The notes under the pieces were generated by a model. It was given only the letters and a program-made list of their open reading frames with translations. It was not told where the DNA came from and searched no databases. Made by a program: the position numbers and the translations under genes. From contig NZ_FNLD01000003.1 in NCBI RefSeq assembly GCF_900104085.1, positions 62,001-126,000 of the forward strand: a stretch of 64,000 nucleotides of DNA, given 5' to 3'. Position 1 is the stretch's first letter. Each line of letters starts with the position of its first letter. The DNA is from Pseudoxanthomonas sp. CF125. GTDB taxonomy: Bacteria > Pseudomonadota > Gammaproteobacteria > Xanthomonadales > Xanthomonadaceae. This document shows, one piece after another, positions 18,391 to 26,542 of the stretch.

Positions 18391-18572
18391 TGCCACAAGT
18401 TCGTTACCCGGAATCGCAGCCGGCGCTTTGGATCGAGGGAAGGTCCGTGACGACCACAAACGCCCTTGGAACCTGAGGGCGCCAAAGTAGCCAAGGAGGG
18501 CACAGAACTATCCGCGGGCACAGCGATGAAGGGTTTTGAGCCTGGGTATTATCTTCCAGGACTTGAATATCT

Positions 18573-19490
18573 CTAAGCAGCACTGAACTGATGCAGGGCG
18601 AGCCATTCGCGTGGAGAAGAGCCGGTCCTTCTACGGAAGGCACGCGAAAGCGCCGGCGTGTCGGCGAATCCTAGACTTAGCGCGACCTGCTTCACCGATC
18701 GCCCCTCGCGCAGAAGAGAAGTGGCGACATTGAGCTTCCAATCCAGCGAATAGGCCGCCGGCGTCGTTCCGGTGGCCGCCTTGAACGCCGCCGCGAACGC
18801 GCTTCTCGACATCCCGGCGTTCGCGGCCATGCGCTCAAGCGTCCAATCCACGCCAGGCGCCTCATGCAAAGCAATGAGCGCTTTGGCCAGCCGTGGATCC
18901 GACAGGGCCACCATCATTCCTTGCGATACATGCGCCTCGTTCGGATGGTCGATGATCCAGCGCAAGAGCTGGATCAACACCACTTCGAACAACCGATTGA
19001 CAAGGAGCTTGGAACCGCACCGCACTTGGTCCGACTCAGCGAACAACAGATCCAACGCCGCCCCCAGTCCGTCGATTCTCGCCAGTGGCAGCGTAATGAC
19101 GTCAGGCAGGGACTGGACAATCGGATTTCTCGCGCCGCCGTCGAAATCCAGCGTAGCGCAGGTGAAATCCGAGCCCTTGATCGGCGGGTTGATGAATTCG
19201 TGGTGCACGGCCCTCGGGAAAAAAAGCAGCGTGGGCTCAGACAGACGGGTGCGTGCCAGTCGAGAACCATCCCGATGAAGCATCTCCATCTCGCCACGCC
19301 GCAACACGTGCAGGAATCCCCGGCCGGGCCTCGCATCAAAGACCTGCTGACCGCAAAGAGGGCCTGCATGGAAGAGCGAAGCCTGCACCCGGAATCGCTC
19401 CAATACCGGAGTGAGGCGGTCGATCGAGGGGGCGACAGCCTCAGTAACGCTGCCGGCAGAATTGGACGAAATGCCATCTATTAGCGACAT
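18573..19490 (-). CDS. AraC-family transcriptional regulator (cupin N-domain)
   Basis: 305-aa regulator with an N-terminal cupin-type sensor domain (AraC_binding_2-like; RPGRGFLHVLRRGEMEMLH) and C-terminal double helix-turn-helix: WTLERMAANAGMSRSAFAAAF and the second with VKQVALSLGFADTPALSRAF, then RRTGSSPREW. ATG 19490 has GGTGG upstream and replaces a longer reading with no domain content. Divergent from the AhpD-like gene with 83 nt between them, so it very probably controls that gene and itself. Confidence 0.92.
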   Translation of the reverse strand: MSLIDGISSNSAGSVTEAVAPSIDRLTPVLERFRVQASLFHAGPLCGQQVFDARPGRGFLHVLRRGEMEMLHRDGSRLARTRLSEPTLLFFPRAVHHEFINPPIKGSDFTCATLDFDGGARNPIVQSLPDVITLPLARIDGLGAALDLLFAESDQVRCGSKLLVNRLFEVVLIQLLRWIIDHPNEAHVSQGMMVALSDPRLAKALIALHEAPGVDWTLERMAANAGMSRSAFAAAFKAATGTTPAAYSLDWKLNVATSLLREGRSVKQVALSLGFADTPALSRAFRRRTGSSPREWLALHQFSAA

Positions 19491-19573
19491 AAAACCACCA
19501 AACGTCCAGATCTGGTTCCTATTATGGCTGCAACCATCCACCCCGGACGGTCTCTCAACAGGAAATACCTCTC

Positions 19574-20110
19574 ATGTCCCGTGTACCCCTCATCAACCCG
19601 GAAGACACCGCCAATGAACGCCAGGTCCTCTTGGGCCAGATACATTCGGCCTTCGGCGCTACCCCCAACATGTTCCGCGCTATCGCCAACTCCACCGCTG
19701 CCCTGAAGAGCATGTGGGGTTCGTTCGGGGCGCTGGGCAACGGTGTCGTTCCGGCCAAGCTCGGCGAACAGATTGCCGTTGCCATCGCCAACCGCAACTC
19801 TTGCGATTACTGCCTGGCAGCGCATACCGCCTTGGGTCGCAAAGCAGGCGCGAGCAGCCAGGAGATGGCCGCCGCACAGGCTGGCGAGTCCGAAGATCCG
19901 AGGACGGCAGCCGCGCTGCACTTCGTCCTGCGCGTGGTCGAAGATCGTGGTCAGATCGAAGACGCCGACGTCCAGCAGTTGCGAGCCGCCGGCTACAACG
20001 ACAAGGAGATCGTCGAAATCCTGGCACACGTGGCCCTGAACCTTTTCACGAACTACATCAACGTCGCCTTGGCGGTGCCGGTAGATTTTCCCGGCGTCAA
20101 GCTGCGCTGA
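19574..20110 (+). CDS. Carboxymuconolactone decarboxylase / AhpD-like peroxidase-type protein
   Basis: 178-aa, all-helical protein with the CMD/AhpD active-site motif: CDYCLAAHTALGRKAG, where the two Cys (CxxC) and His form a redox or peroxidase centre. The C-terminal helix NLFTNYINVALAVPVDFP is typical of the uncharacterised peroxidase-related subgroup. Divergently transcribed from an AraC regulator of the cupin type, the usual arrangement for inducible detoxification genes. Role in organic peroxide or electrophile defence is inferred. Confidence 0.9.
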   Translation: MSRVPLINPEDTANERQVLLGQIHSAFGATPNMFRAIANSTAALKSMWGSFGALGNGVVPAKLGEQIAVAIANRNSCDYCLAAHTALGRKAGASSQEMAAAQAGESEDPRTAAALHFVLRVVEDRGQIEDADVQQLRAAGYNDKEIVEILAHVALNLFTNYINVALAVPVDFPGVKLR

Positions 20111-20197
20111 CACGGGCGCTTCGGATGCTGGCCGGGAAACACGCCTGGCCAGCGCACGCCAGCAGGTTCTCTGTCTTCCAAAGCAGGTCCACACTCA

Positions 20198-20515
20198 ATG
20201 AGCGCAGAGATTCATCATATGAGCCAGACTTATGTACCTATCGACTGCGAATTCCACGATGTTCTGGAAGCAGTCGCAGTGCGTCGGCGCGTCGTCTCCA
20301 TCACGTACCTGGAAGAATCGGGACAGCGGAAAACGGTGGAATCGCGTATCGCCGATATTTACGCGAAGGACGCCATGGAGTTCATGCGCCTCGACGATTA
20401 TTCCGTCATCCGCTTGGATCTGGTTGTCGATGTGGATGGAGTGGATCGCAGCGCCTTCTCGAAGACATGCGCCATCCCTGCGCGACCGGGCTTATCACCC
20501 GACTCACAGCAATAA
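20198..20515 (+). CDS. Rof/YaeO-like Rho-binding antiterminator family protein
   Basis: 105-aa small protein. The core YVPIDCEFHDVLEAVAVRRR followed by short beta strands and YSVIRLDLVVDVDG resembles the Rof (YaeO) fold, which binds Rho and blocks termination in E. coli (start TYQPINCDDYDNLELAC there). ATG 20219 (MSQTYVPIDC) is an equally good start. A 25-residue Pro/Ser tail beyond the fold is unusual. It follows the AhpD-like gene by 87 nt and may be co-transcribed. Identification rests on motif similarity only. Confidence 0.6.
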   Translation: MSAEIHHMSQTYVPIDCEFHDVLEAVAVRRRVVSITYLEESGQRKTVESRIADIYAKDAMEFMRLDDYSVIRLDLVVDVDGVDRSAFSKTCAIPARPGLSPDSQQ

Positions 20516-20539
20516 GGCAACACGCCGGCCCGCCTTTCA

Positions 20540-21337
20540 CTAGCGGGCGGTCCGTGCGCGTCTTCCAGCTTTGCGTTGCGTAGTCGCGCGGCTTTGCGCG
20601 AACTCCGGGAAGGTCTCCTCTATCGAGTCCGCATCCGGCAAGATGTAGAACACCCCGCCCCGTTCGAACGTCGGACGGATGATCTGCTCGTAGAATTCCG
20701 GCGAGACGTTGATGCAACCATGAGTGATGCGGTTGTCGTCCGGCGAAGGCGATGCAAGGCGTTCGGCGCGTCTCTCGGCCGGGACGCCAGTAGCGGTAGG
20801 ATGCATGGAGACCGAGGAATCGTAGTCCACCCACAGCACGCGCCCCGCGTCGATTGACGGACCGAAACCGCCCACAAAGCGACCAGCAGGCGTCGTGCGA
20901 TCCCGGCCCGGAATCTCGCGAAGCGCCAGACCGGCGATGCCGGGGGCCGCATGATCGCCGATCGCCGAGCCAAAGAGCCCAGGTGCCGCGCCGCGAAGCC
21001 GGCCGTCGCCGCCGAACACCAGGATCTGTGCGGCGGCCTTGTCTATGACCGCGAACGGATAGCCTTGGCTGTCCTTGGCGGCGACAACCCAGCCGGCGAG
21101 CTCAATCACCGCGCCGGACACCTCTTGGCTTGGGGGAAGCTGGTCGACGGCGGCGACCGGTTGCGCGGCGGCCTGCTCGGCACTGGCCACGTCGAAGCTC
21201 GCGAACGCCAGCGCCAGCGCCAGCGCACCATAAACGGCCCGGATCGCCGGGTGTGTGCACGTACGGATGGGACGATTCCTCAGGACGAAGACTGGGTAAA
21301 GAGAAGGAGACCGGTGGCCACAAAGGCCACCGGTCAC
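20540..21337 (-). CDS. L,D-transpeptidase (YkuD family), exported
   Basis: Up to 265 aa. A signal-like hydrophobic stretch (ALALALAFASFDVASA) precedes a YkuD catalytic domain: FAVIDKAAAQILVFGG, TTPAGRFVGGFG, and SMHPT ... NRITHGCINVSPEFYEQ, with catalytic Cys in HGCINV. Such enzymes form 3-3 peptidoglycan crosslinks or attach lipoproteins to the wall. The basic C-tail (QRKAGRRARTAR) is unusual. Start uncertain: GTG 21337 lies inside a strong hairpin, and the next in-frame candidate is CTG 21283. It lies directly downstream of a small Lpp-like lipoprotein gene, an appropriate partner. Confidence 0.87.
   Translation of the reverse strand: MTGGLCGHRSPSLYPVFVLRNRPIRTCTHPAIRAVYGALALALAFASFDVASAEQAAAQPVAAVDQLPPSQEVSGAVIELAGWVVAAKDSQGYPFAVIDKAAAQILVFGGDGRLRGAAPGLFGSAIGDHAAPGIAGLALREIPGRDRTTPAGRFVGGFGPSIDAGRVLWVDYDSSVSMHPTATGVPAERRAERLASPSPDDNRITHGCINVSPEFYEQIIRPTFERGGVFYILPDADSIEETFPEFAQSRATTQRKAGRRARTAR
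21309..21335 (-). terminator. Perfect 11-bp stem-loop after the Lpp-like gene
   Basis: GACCGGTGGCC-ACAAA-GGCCACCGGTC is a perfect hairpin. On the minus strand it is followed by TCCTTCTCTTT, as expected of an intrinsic terminator or attenuator between the lipoprotein and the L,D-transpeptidase gene. Confidence 0.75.
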
Positions 21338-21372
21338 GTTCAGGCTGGTCGTCGCGAATTGTGCAAGAACGA

Positions 21373-21639
21373 TTAACCGCGCGGCACGCGGCGCGGCGCA
21401 GTTTCGAGCTTCTGGACGCGGCTTTCTATCTGATCCAGCCGTTGGTTGGCCTGCTGCGCGGATTGATTGGCGGATTCGGCGCTCTGGGCCGCGCCCTGCA
21501 CCTTCGTGTCGAGTTGATCGAGGCGTGAGTTGATCCCTGCAAACTCGTCTTTATAGGTGGCGCAGGCGCCAAGGCTCAGGGCGACGATCGCCACGCCGAG
21601 CGTACGCGCCATCACCAGATGTTGCTTGGTCAGAAACAT
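21373..21639 (-). CDS. Small alanine-zipper (Lpp/OprI-like) outer-membrane lipoprotein
   Basis: 88-aa lipoprotein: short leader with lipobox LSLGAC, then a heptad coiled coil (INSRLDQLDTKVQGAAQ, ANQSAQQANQRLDQIESRV) as in Lpp/OprI alanine-zipper trimers that tether or space the outer membrane. ATG 21639 has a perfect AAGGAG upstream. The C-terminus is ETAPRRVPRG and lacks the terminal Lys used for covalent peptidoglycan linkage in E. coli Lpp, so it is probably the free form. The neighbouring L,D-transpeptidase could still act on related lipoproteins. Confidence 0.85.
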   Translation of the reverse strand: MFLTKQHLVMARTLGVAIVALSLGACATYKDEFAGINSRLDQLDTKVQGAAQSAESANQSAQQANQRLDQIESRVQKLETAPRRVPRG

Positions 21640-22007
21640 TCCAATCTCTCCTTCGTCTGTGGAATTGGGAATATAGCGGTCTTTTGGCCGGAGTCATGAC
21701 TCGTCTTCAGCTGAAATTGGGATACGTAGATGGATTGTGAAGATGCGGCAACCAGTAGGAGTTGCGGCCTGAATCCAGCAGTTTCCACGAGAACCCGCAG
21801 CATTTTGATCGACTATGACAACCTTGTCCGCAATCACCGATCCCCGCCCAAGGTGAACAGCAGACCTTAACAGGCGAGCCGTTTTGCACCGATTGATCTT
21901 CAGAGACCTCTTCGACTCCTCCAATTCCTCAGCAAGGAAAGCGCCCCTCCAATGCGTCTAGGCGGCCGACATAGTCTTTCCCGGCATCACTACTGCACTG
22001 CGCGCAA

Positions 22008-22033
22008 TGTCCGCTTCGGGTCGGAAGCGGACA
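22008..22033. repeat. Dispersed inverted repeat, copy 1
   Basis: TGTCCGCTT-CGGGTCGG-AAGCGGACA: perfect 9-bp arms, 8-nt loop. It is followed by AGTGGATGCGG, which is also shared with copy 3. Lies in the 592-nt gap between the lipoprotein and the EAL gene; the remainder of 21640-22007 shows no supported gene. Confidence 0.8.
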
Positions 22034-22048
22034 GTAGTGGATGCGGCG

Positions 22049-22195
22049 ATGGGCAAGAAGAAGATGGAGAGCGAAATGTCGTCCGTGGAGAAGATCAAAG
22101 TGATCGACAGCAACGGCGACGGCAAGCTTTCCGCCGATTAACACAGCGTCGGCTCCCGGGCGATGTTCGAGAAGATGGACACCGAAAAGCTAGAT
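22049..22195 (+). pseudogene. EF-hand protein remnant with internal stop
   Basis: In one frame MGKKKMESEMSSVEKIKVI is followed by the EF-hand loop DSNGDGKLSAD, then a TAA stop (22139-22141) and, still in the same frame, HSVGSRAMFEKMDTEKLD. A single change from GAA to TAA would explain the stop: intact relatives read DGKLSADEH...MFEKMDT. The frame then ends with no further EF-hand. The promoter-proximal part is replaced by repeat copy 1. It is a decayed calcium-binding protein gene; this is an interpretation from residues only. Confidence 0.6.
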
Positions 22196-22231
22196 TCCTC
22201 AGATCCGAAGTGCGCAACGAAGCCGCGGAAG

Positions 22232-23977
22232 CTATGCGGGCGCGGCAGCGCGGAGCAGCCGAGCCAGCCGCTCGGGATCGATGGCATCGAAATGCATCTC
22301 GACCAAGCCGGCCGAGGCCGGCTCGCCCAGCAAATAACCTTGTAGTTCATCGCACCCTACGGTATTGAGAAACTCGGCCTGGGCAGTCGTCTCCACTCCT
22401 TCGGCTATCACCCGCAATCCAAGTTCGTGTCCGATCCCGACAATGGCACGCGATATCGACGCGTCGAGCACGCTTTGCGGCAGTCCGTGGACGAAAGTCT
22501 GATCGATCTTCAATTTATCCAGATCCAGTTGTTTGAGATAAGCAAGGCTCGAATAGCCCGTGCCGAAGTCATCCAGCGTCAACGTGGTGCCCAATGACCT
22601 GAGCATGGCGAGCTCCTCTTGGACCCGCGTCAGGCTCTCCATTACCGAACTTTCCGTGAGTTCTATTTCTATCATTTCCCCCGGCACCCCGAACTCGCGC
22701 AATGCATCGCCCACCGCACGGGCCAGTCCCGGTCGCCGCAACTGTTGCGGCGATACGTTCACCGCGATGGTGAAGCCGCTATGACCGGCATCCAGCCAAA
22801 CGCGCGCCTGACGACAGGCCTCGCGCACCACCCAGTTTCCGATTTCGGACATCAACCCCAACGCTTCGGCGATAGGAATGAAGCGCGCAGGCGAAACCTC
22901 ACCGAGCGATGCGCTGTGCCATCGCAGCAGCGCTTCGAAACCCGTGAGCCGCAGATCGGAAGTCGCGAACTTCGGTTGGAAGTGGAGCGCCAGTTCCCCT
23001 GCCTGCACCGCACCCCGCAGCAGGCCGCCCTTGGTGAGGCGTTCTTCAATGTCGTGCATGTCCGCGGTAAGGAAAGGACAGACGCAGTCCCGACCCAGGC
23101 CCTTGCCTCTCTCCGCGGCCGCCTGAGCACGGCGCAGCAGATCCAGCGCTATGTTCCCGTGCGCGGGCGCGCAACTCATACCGATCGTGGCGGTCAGCAG
23201 CACCCGGTAGTCGTCGGTTCCGAACGGTATGGACAGCAGGGTCCGAATGCTCTCGGCGAGCAGCATGGCCGAAGTCGCGTCGCCGCCCTGCTGGACAACG
23301 ACGAATTCGTCGCTCGCAAAATGGCAAACAGCGACCTGCTCGCTGGAAAGGGCCTGAAGCCGAACGCCGACGGTCCTCAGCACCTCGTCTCCAAGCGCAT
23401 GCCCGATGGATTCATTGATTCCGAAGAAACGATCCAGATCGATCAGCATCACGGCGACGAACGTAGTGTCGTCTGCCAGCATCCCGATCAGGCGCGGCTC
23501 AAGCACGACATAACGATCCAATCCCGTCACGATATCGCGCCTGGCATGATCGGCCACCGCTGCCTTCAACCGATACTGCTCGCTCAGATCCCGGATGAAG
23601 GCGGTGAAGCATGGGCTTGCTTCGATATCGCTTCGCGTCACGGTCAGTTCGATCGGAAATCTCTCGCCACCCGCGCGGATGGCGACGAGCTCCAGTCTCC
23701 GGTCCAGCAAGGTGGCTACCCCGGTCGTTATGTGCCGCATCAATCCTTGGCGATGACCTTCCCGTAGATCGGGCGGAATTACAACGTCTGCGATATCCAG
23801 TCCGACGACCTGCTCACGCGCCCAGTGGAACATATGCTCGGCGGCCGGGTTGAATTCCCTGATATGCCCAAGACCATCGATAACGATGATCGCATCGAGG
23901 GCCGACTGTACTATCGCCCGATATCTCGCTTCGCTGACTGCATGGGCAGCTTCGCCGTGGAATGTTGCAATGTGCAT
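22232..23977 (-). CDS. PAS-GGDEF(degenerate)-EAL cyclic-di-GMP phosphodiesterase
   Basis: 581 aa. N-terminal PAS domain (YRAIVQSALDAIIVIDGLG), then a GGDEF domain whose signature is FASDEF rather than GGDEF, so diguanylate cyclase activity is unlikely; it could bind GTP as regulator. The C-terminal EAL domain keeps FEALLRWHS, NVSPQQLRRP, EIELTESSVM, LDDFGTGYSSLAYLK and KIDQTFV, all residues needed for hydrolysis of c-di-GMP. No membrane helix, so cytoplasmic. ATG 23977 has a strong GAGGGGGG upstream. It acts alone, sensing through PAS. Confidence 0.93.
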   Translation of the reverse strand: MHIATFHGEAAHAVSEARYRAIVQSALDAIIVIDGLGHIREFNPAAEHMFHWAREQVVGLDIADVVIPPDLREGHRQGLMRHITTGVATLLDRRLELVAIRAGGERFPIELTVTRSDIEASPCFTAFIRDLSEQYRLKAAVADHARRDIVTGLDRYVVLEPRLIGMLADDTTFVAVMLIDLDRFFGINESIGHALGDEVLRTVGVRLQALSSEQVAVCHFASDEFVVVQQGGDATSAMLLAESIRTLLSIPFGTDDYRVLLTATIGMSCAPAHGNIALDLLRRAQAAAERGKGLGRDCVCPFLTADMHDIEERLTKGGLLRGAVQAGELALHFQPKFATSDLRLTGFEALLRWHSASLGEVSPARFIPIAEALGLMSEIGNWVVREACRQARVWLDAGHSGFTIAVNVSPQQLRRPGLARAVGDALREFGVPGEMIEIELTESSVMESLTRVQEELAMLRSLGTTLTLDDFGTGYSSLAYLKQLDLDKLKIDQTFVHGLPQSVLDASISRAIVGIGHELGLRVIAEGVETTAQAEFLNTVGCDELQGYLLGEPASAGLVEMHFDAIDPERLARLLRAAAPA

Positions 23978-24288
23978 TGGCCCCCCTCAGGGGCTGCTCT
24001 GCGCGGTGCCGAGCACTGTCTGCAACCTGTATACGCCTATCTGTGCATTTCAGGGGGAACGGTCGGATCGCAGGTTTTGCGCCATCTCATCCAGGCATCC
24101 GTCCCGTGAGGGAGCCGTGACGCGCAGTTCCGAACTTCCAACCTGGTCCATATCAAGCCACAAAGCTGGTAACCGTGAGTTTCCGGATTCCGATTTCGCT
24201 GTGCGCGAATGACCGCTTTGGGTAGGAAGCGGACTTCGGCGAACCACCAACAGCGAATCTGTCAGCGGCGATCAGAATAGCGACGCGG
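23978..24288. other. 311-nt spacer carrying a repeat
   Basis: Between the EAL gene start and the end of the TetR gene. Holds degenerate repeat copy 2 at 24210-24235. No gene is supported; the open frames here have no recognisable content. Confidence 0.5.
24210..24235. repeat. Dispersed inverted repeat, copy 2 (degenerate)
   Basis: TGACCGCTT-TGGGTAGG-AAGCGGACT; the arms have one internal and one outer change from the consensus TGTCCGCTT-N8-AAGCGGACA. Confidence 0.65.
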
Positions 24289-24936
24289 CTATCCGCCCGC
24301 GTGGTCGTTGCCACCGTGCGCGGCGATGAACATGGCGACGGCCGACCGGCAATAGGATTCGATTTCGTCGTCGTCCTCTGCTCTTGCCTCATCGAAGCGT
24401 GCGATCATCAGCAGATCGGATCCTTTGAAAAGCGCGGCAAACAAGCGGGCGGACCGGAGAGGATCGGGCACGTTCAGAACCGCCTTCGCGTGCAACTGAC
24501 GCAAGAAGGCCTCGATTTCGGCGATGACATGGGCGGGGCCGGCTTCGTAATGGAGCTTGCTTAGCGACTTTTGATTCGTCTTGTCGGCCATGACCATGGC
24601 TTCGACACTGCGCACGTCCTGGCTCAACAGCGTGCGAAGCAGGGATGATCCCACCGCCATGAGCTGATCTTCGGCCGAACCGTCGATGCCTTCAAAAAGG
24701 ACCTGTGGTGCAAACTGACGGCACCGGGCCGTAATGGCCGCGCTGAACAGCGCCTCCTTGTTCTCGAAGTGCCGATAGATGCTGAGCTTGGATATCTTCG
24801 CCCGCTGGGCGACCTTGTCCAATGTCGTCGCTTGAAAACCCAATTCCATAAAGAGTTCGCACGCTGCGTCGACTATCGTTTGGCCAAGCGCCTCGTTGGC
24901 GGGCCGGCCACGCCGGCCCTGGCTTTTTTCGGTCAC
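24289..24936 (-). CDS. TetR-family transcriptional repressor
   Basis: 215 aa. N-terminal helix-turn-helix TTLDKVAQRAKISKLSIYRHFENKEALF is canonical for TetR; the C-terminal ligand domain (TetR_C-like) is helical with acidic stretch EARAEDDDEIESY. GTG 24936 is used. It is divergent from the flavoprotein gene; a 26-bp palindrome lies between the two starts and includes the promoters, so it represses itself and its neighbours. Confidence 0.92.
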   Translation of the reverse strand: MTEKSQGRRGRPANEALGQTIVDAACELFMELGFQATTLDKVAQRAKISKLSIYRHFENKEALFSAAITARCRQFAPQVLFEGIDGSAEDQLMAVGSSLLRTLLSQDVRSVEAMVMADKTNQKSLSKLHYEAGPAHVIAEIEAFLRQLHAKAVLNVPDPLRSARLFAALFKGSDLLMIARFDEARAEDDDEIESYCRSAVAMFIAAHGGNDHAGG

Positions 24937-24950
24937 GAGAATTGTAGTCC

Positions 24951-24982
24951 TTGACAGTATCCTAATTATTTAATTACGATAC
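24951..24982. promoter_or_regulatory. Divergent promoter with TetR operator palindrome
   Basis: TTGACA at 24951-24956 with TACGAT 18 nt later serves the plus strand. A palindrome GTATCCTAATTA-TT-TAATTACGATAC (24957-24982, one mismatch) covers the spacer and -10 region, the classic position for a TetR operator. Confidence 0.7.
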
Positions 24983-25074
24983 CATCAAGTACCCGAAATG
25001 CGCAAGCCAACTGGACGATATTTCGCCCCAAGCCCGGCCCAACCCCTTCCATCCACAACACGGAGCCCATCACT

Positions 25075-25968
25075 ATGGATGACGTCATCATCATCGGCGG
25101 CAGCTTTGCCGGCCTCGCCGCCGCCCTGCAGCTAGGCCGTGCCTGCCGCAAGGTTACCGTTCTCGATACCGGCCTGCCGCGCAACCGCTTCGCCGACCAC
25201 TCGCATGGCCTGCTCGGCCACGATCACAAGCCACCGCTGGATATTCTGGCCGAGGCGCGGCAGCAGCTGGCGCGCTATCCCACGATCAGGCTGGTCAACG
25301 CCCGGGCCGAGAGCGTCTCCGGCGCCATCGACGATTTCTCCGTCCTCACTAGCGATGGTGAAAGCCTCAGGGCGCGCCGCCTGATCCTGAGCTATGGCGT
25401 CGTCGACCAGATGCCTGATGTTCCGGGCTTTGCCGAAGGCTGGGGTTCGACCATCGTGCCCTGCCCCTACTGCGACGGCTTTGAAGTCGCCGGCCGGCAT
25501 TGGGGCCTCATCTGGTCCGGCCCGCTGTCGCACAACTATGTCAGGCTGTACCAGGACTGGACCGACACGTTAACGGTCTTCGCCAACGGTCACGACATTC
25601 CACCCGATATCCGGGCCGATCTGGCGCGCCGCAATATACCTGTCGTCGATGGCCGTATCACCGAAATCGACCATTACGAAAGCCATAACGCCACCGTCAA
25701 GCTCGATGCCGGCCCCAATGTCGCGGTCGACATCCTGTTCGCGCATCCGCGCAACAAGCCGTCCGCAAGCCTGCATGAATCACTGGGTCTCGCCACGGTC
25801 GATACGCCCCTCGGCATCGCCCTCAAGGTCGACGAGCGCCGCGAAACCAGCATGCCCGGCATCTACGCCGCCGGCGATCTTGCCAACCTCCTCATGCCCT
25901 CGGTCACCACGGCATCATGGCAAGGCGCGATGGCGGGTATCTTCGCGCAGCAGTCGATGCTGGTTTGA
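25075..25968 (+). CDS. Thioredoxin-reductase-like FAD/NAD(P) oxidoreductase
   Basis: 297 aa. FAD site DVIIIGGSFAGLAAALQLG, redox motif PCPYCDGFEVAG (CxxC) in the NAD domain, and the C-terminal second FAD motif GIYAAGDLA. The fold and length match the low-molecular-weight thioredoxin reductase family. The NAD-binding GxGxxG is changed to WGLIWSGPLSHNYV, so NADPH use is doubtful. It may act like the bacterial dithiol oxidases (e.g. GliT/HlmI class), which also lack a normal NAD site. First gene of a putative three-gene operon under the TetR. Confidence 0.85.
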   Translation: MDDVIIIGGSFAGLAAALQLGRACRKVTVLDTGLPRNRFADHSHGLLGHDHKPPLDILAEARQQLARYPTIRLVNARAESVSGAIDDFSVLTSDGESLRARRLILSYGVVDQMPDVPGFAEGWGSTIVPCPYCDGFEVAGRHWGLIWSGPLSHNYVRLYQDWTDTLTVFANGHDIPPDIRADLARRNIPVVDGRITEIDHYESHNATVKLDAGPNVAVDILFAHPRNKPSASLHESLGLATVDTPLGIALKVDERRETSMPGIYAAGDLANLLMPSVTTASWQGAMAGIFAQQSMLV

Positions 25969-25995
25969 GAGTAGAACAGAAATTGGAGAATGAGC

Positions 25996-26469
25996 ATGGC
26001 CGTGGAACCGGACAGTGCGGGTGTGCGTTTCCCCCCGCCCTTCATCTATCTGGGAGCGCTGCTGTTGGGGCTGGCGGTGGAGCGCTTCGTCACCTTGCGC
26101 TCTTTCGGCATCGACTGGCGGTTCCTGGTCGCGACGGGCGCGCTGCTGTTCGTCGCCGGCGCGGCGATGCTACTCGCGGCGGCGGGGCTATTCCGGCGGC
26201 TGGGCACCAACGTTCCGCCGTCGCGGCCAACGACCCTCATCGCAACGGCCGGCCCCTATCGGTGGACCCGCAATCCCATGTACCTCGGCATGGCCCTTGT
26301 TTATGCCGGCCTTGCGATCGGCTTCGACGGGCCGATCGCCTTCGCCTTGCTCCCGTTGGTGCTCATCGCGATCCAGACGCAGGTGATCACCCGCGAGGAG
26401 CGCTATCTCGAAGCGAAGTTCGGCGACGACTACCGCCGCTACAAGACCGAGGTTCGCCGCTGGCTCTGA
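25996..26469 (+). CDS. Isoprenylcysteine/phospholipid methyltransferase-type membrane protein
   Basis: 157 aa with about four hydrophobic helices. C-terminal signature GPYRWTRNPMYLGM, then EERYLEAKFGDDYRRYK, the diagnostic SAM-binding end of the ICMT/PEMT (NnrU-like) superfamily. ATG 25996 is preferred to ATG 25990 since GGAG is then 7 nt away. Lies 27 nt after the flavoprotein. Substrate unknown; families of this type methylate small lipophilic thiols, amines or carboxylates. Confidence 0.85.
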   Translation: MAVEPDSAGVRFPPPFIYLGALLLGLAVERFVTLRSFGIDWRFLVATGALLFVAGAAMLLAAAGLFRRLGTNVPPSRPTTLIATAGPYRWTRNPMYLGMALVYAGLAIGFDGPIAFALLPLVLIAIQTQVITREERYLEAKFGDDYRRYKTEVRRWL

Positions 26470-26542
26470 CCATAAATCCGGAGACACCGAAGCCAGCATC
26501 AGCATCTCTTATCCGACCGCTCCTGAAAAAGCCACGACACAC

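Noticed and set aside
21694-21924. 76-aa minus-strand ORF in the gap before the EAL gene
   Set aside because: No ribosome-binding site, no recognisable motif, composition not coding-like.
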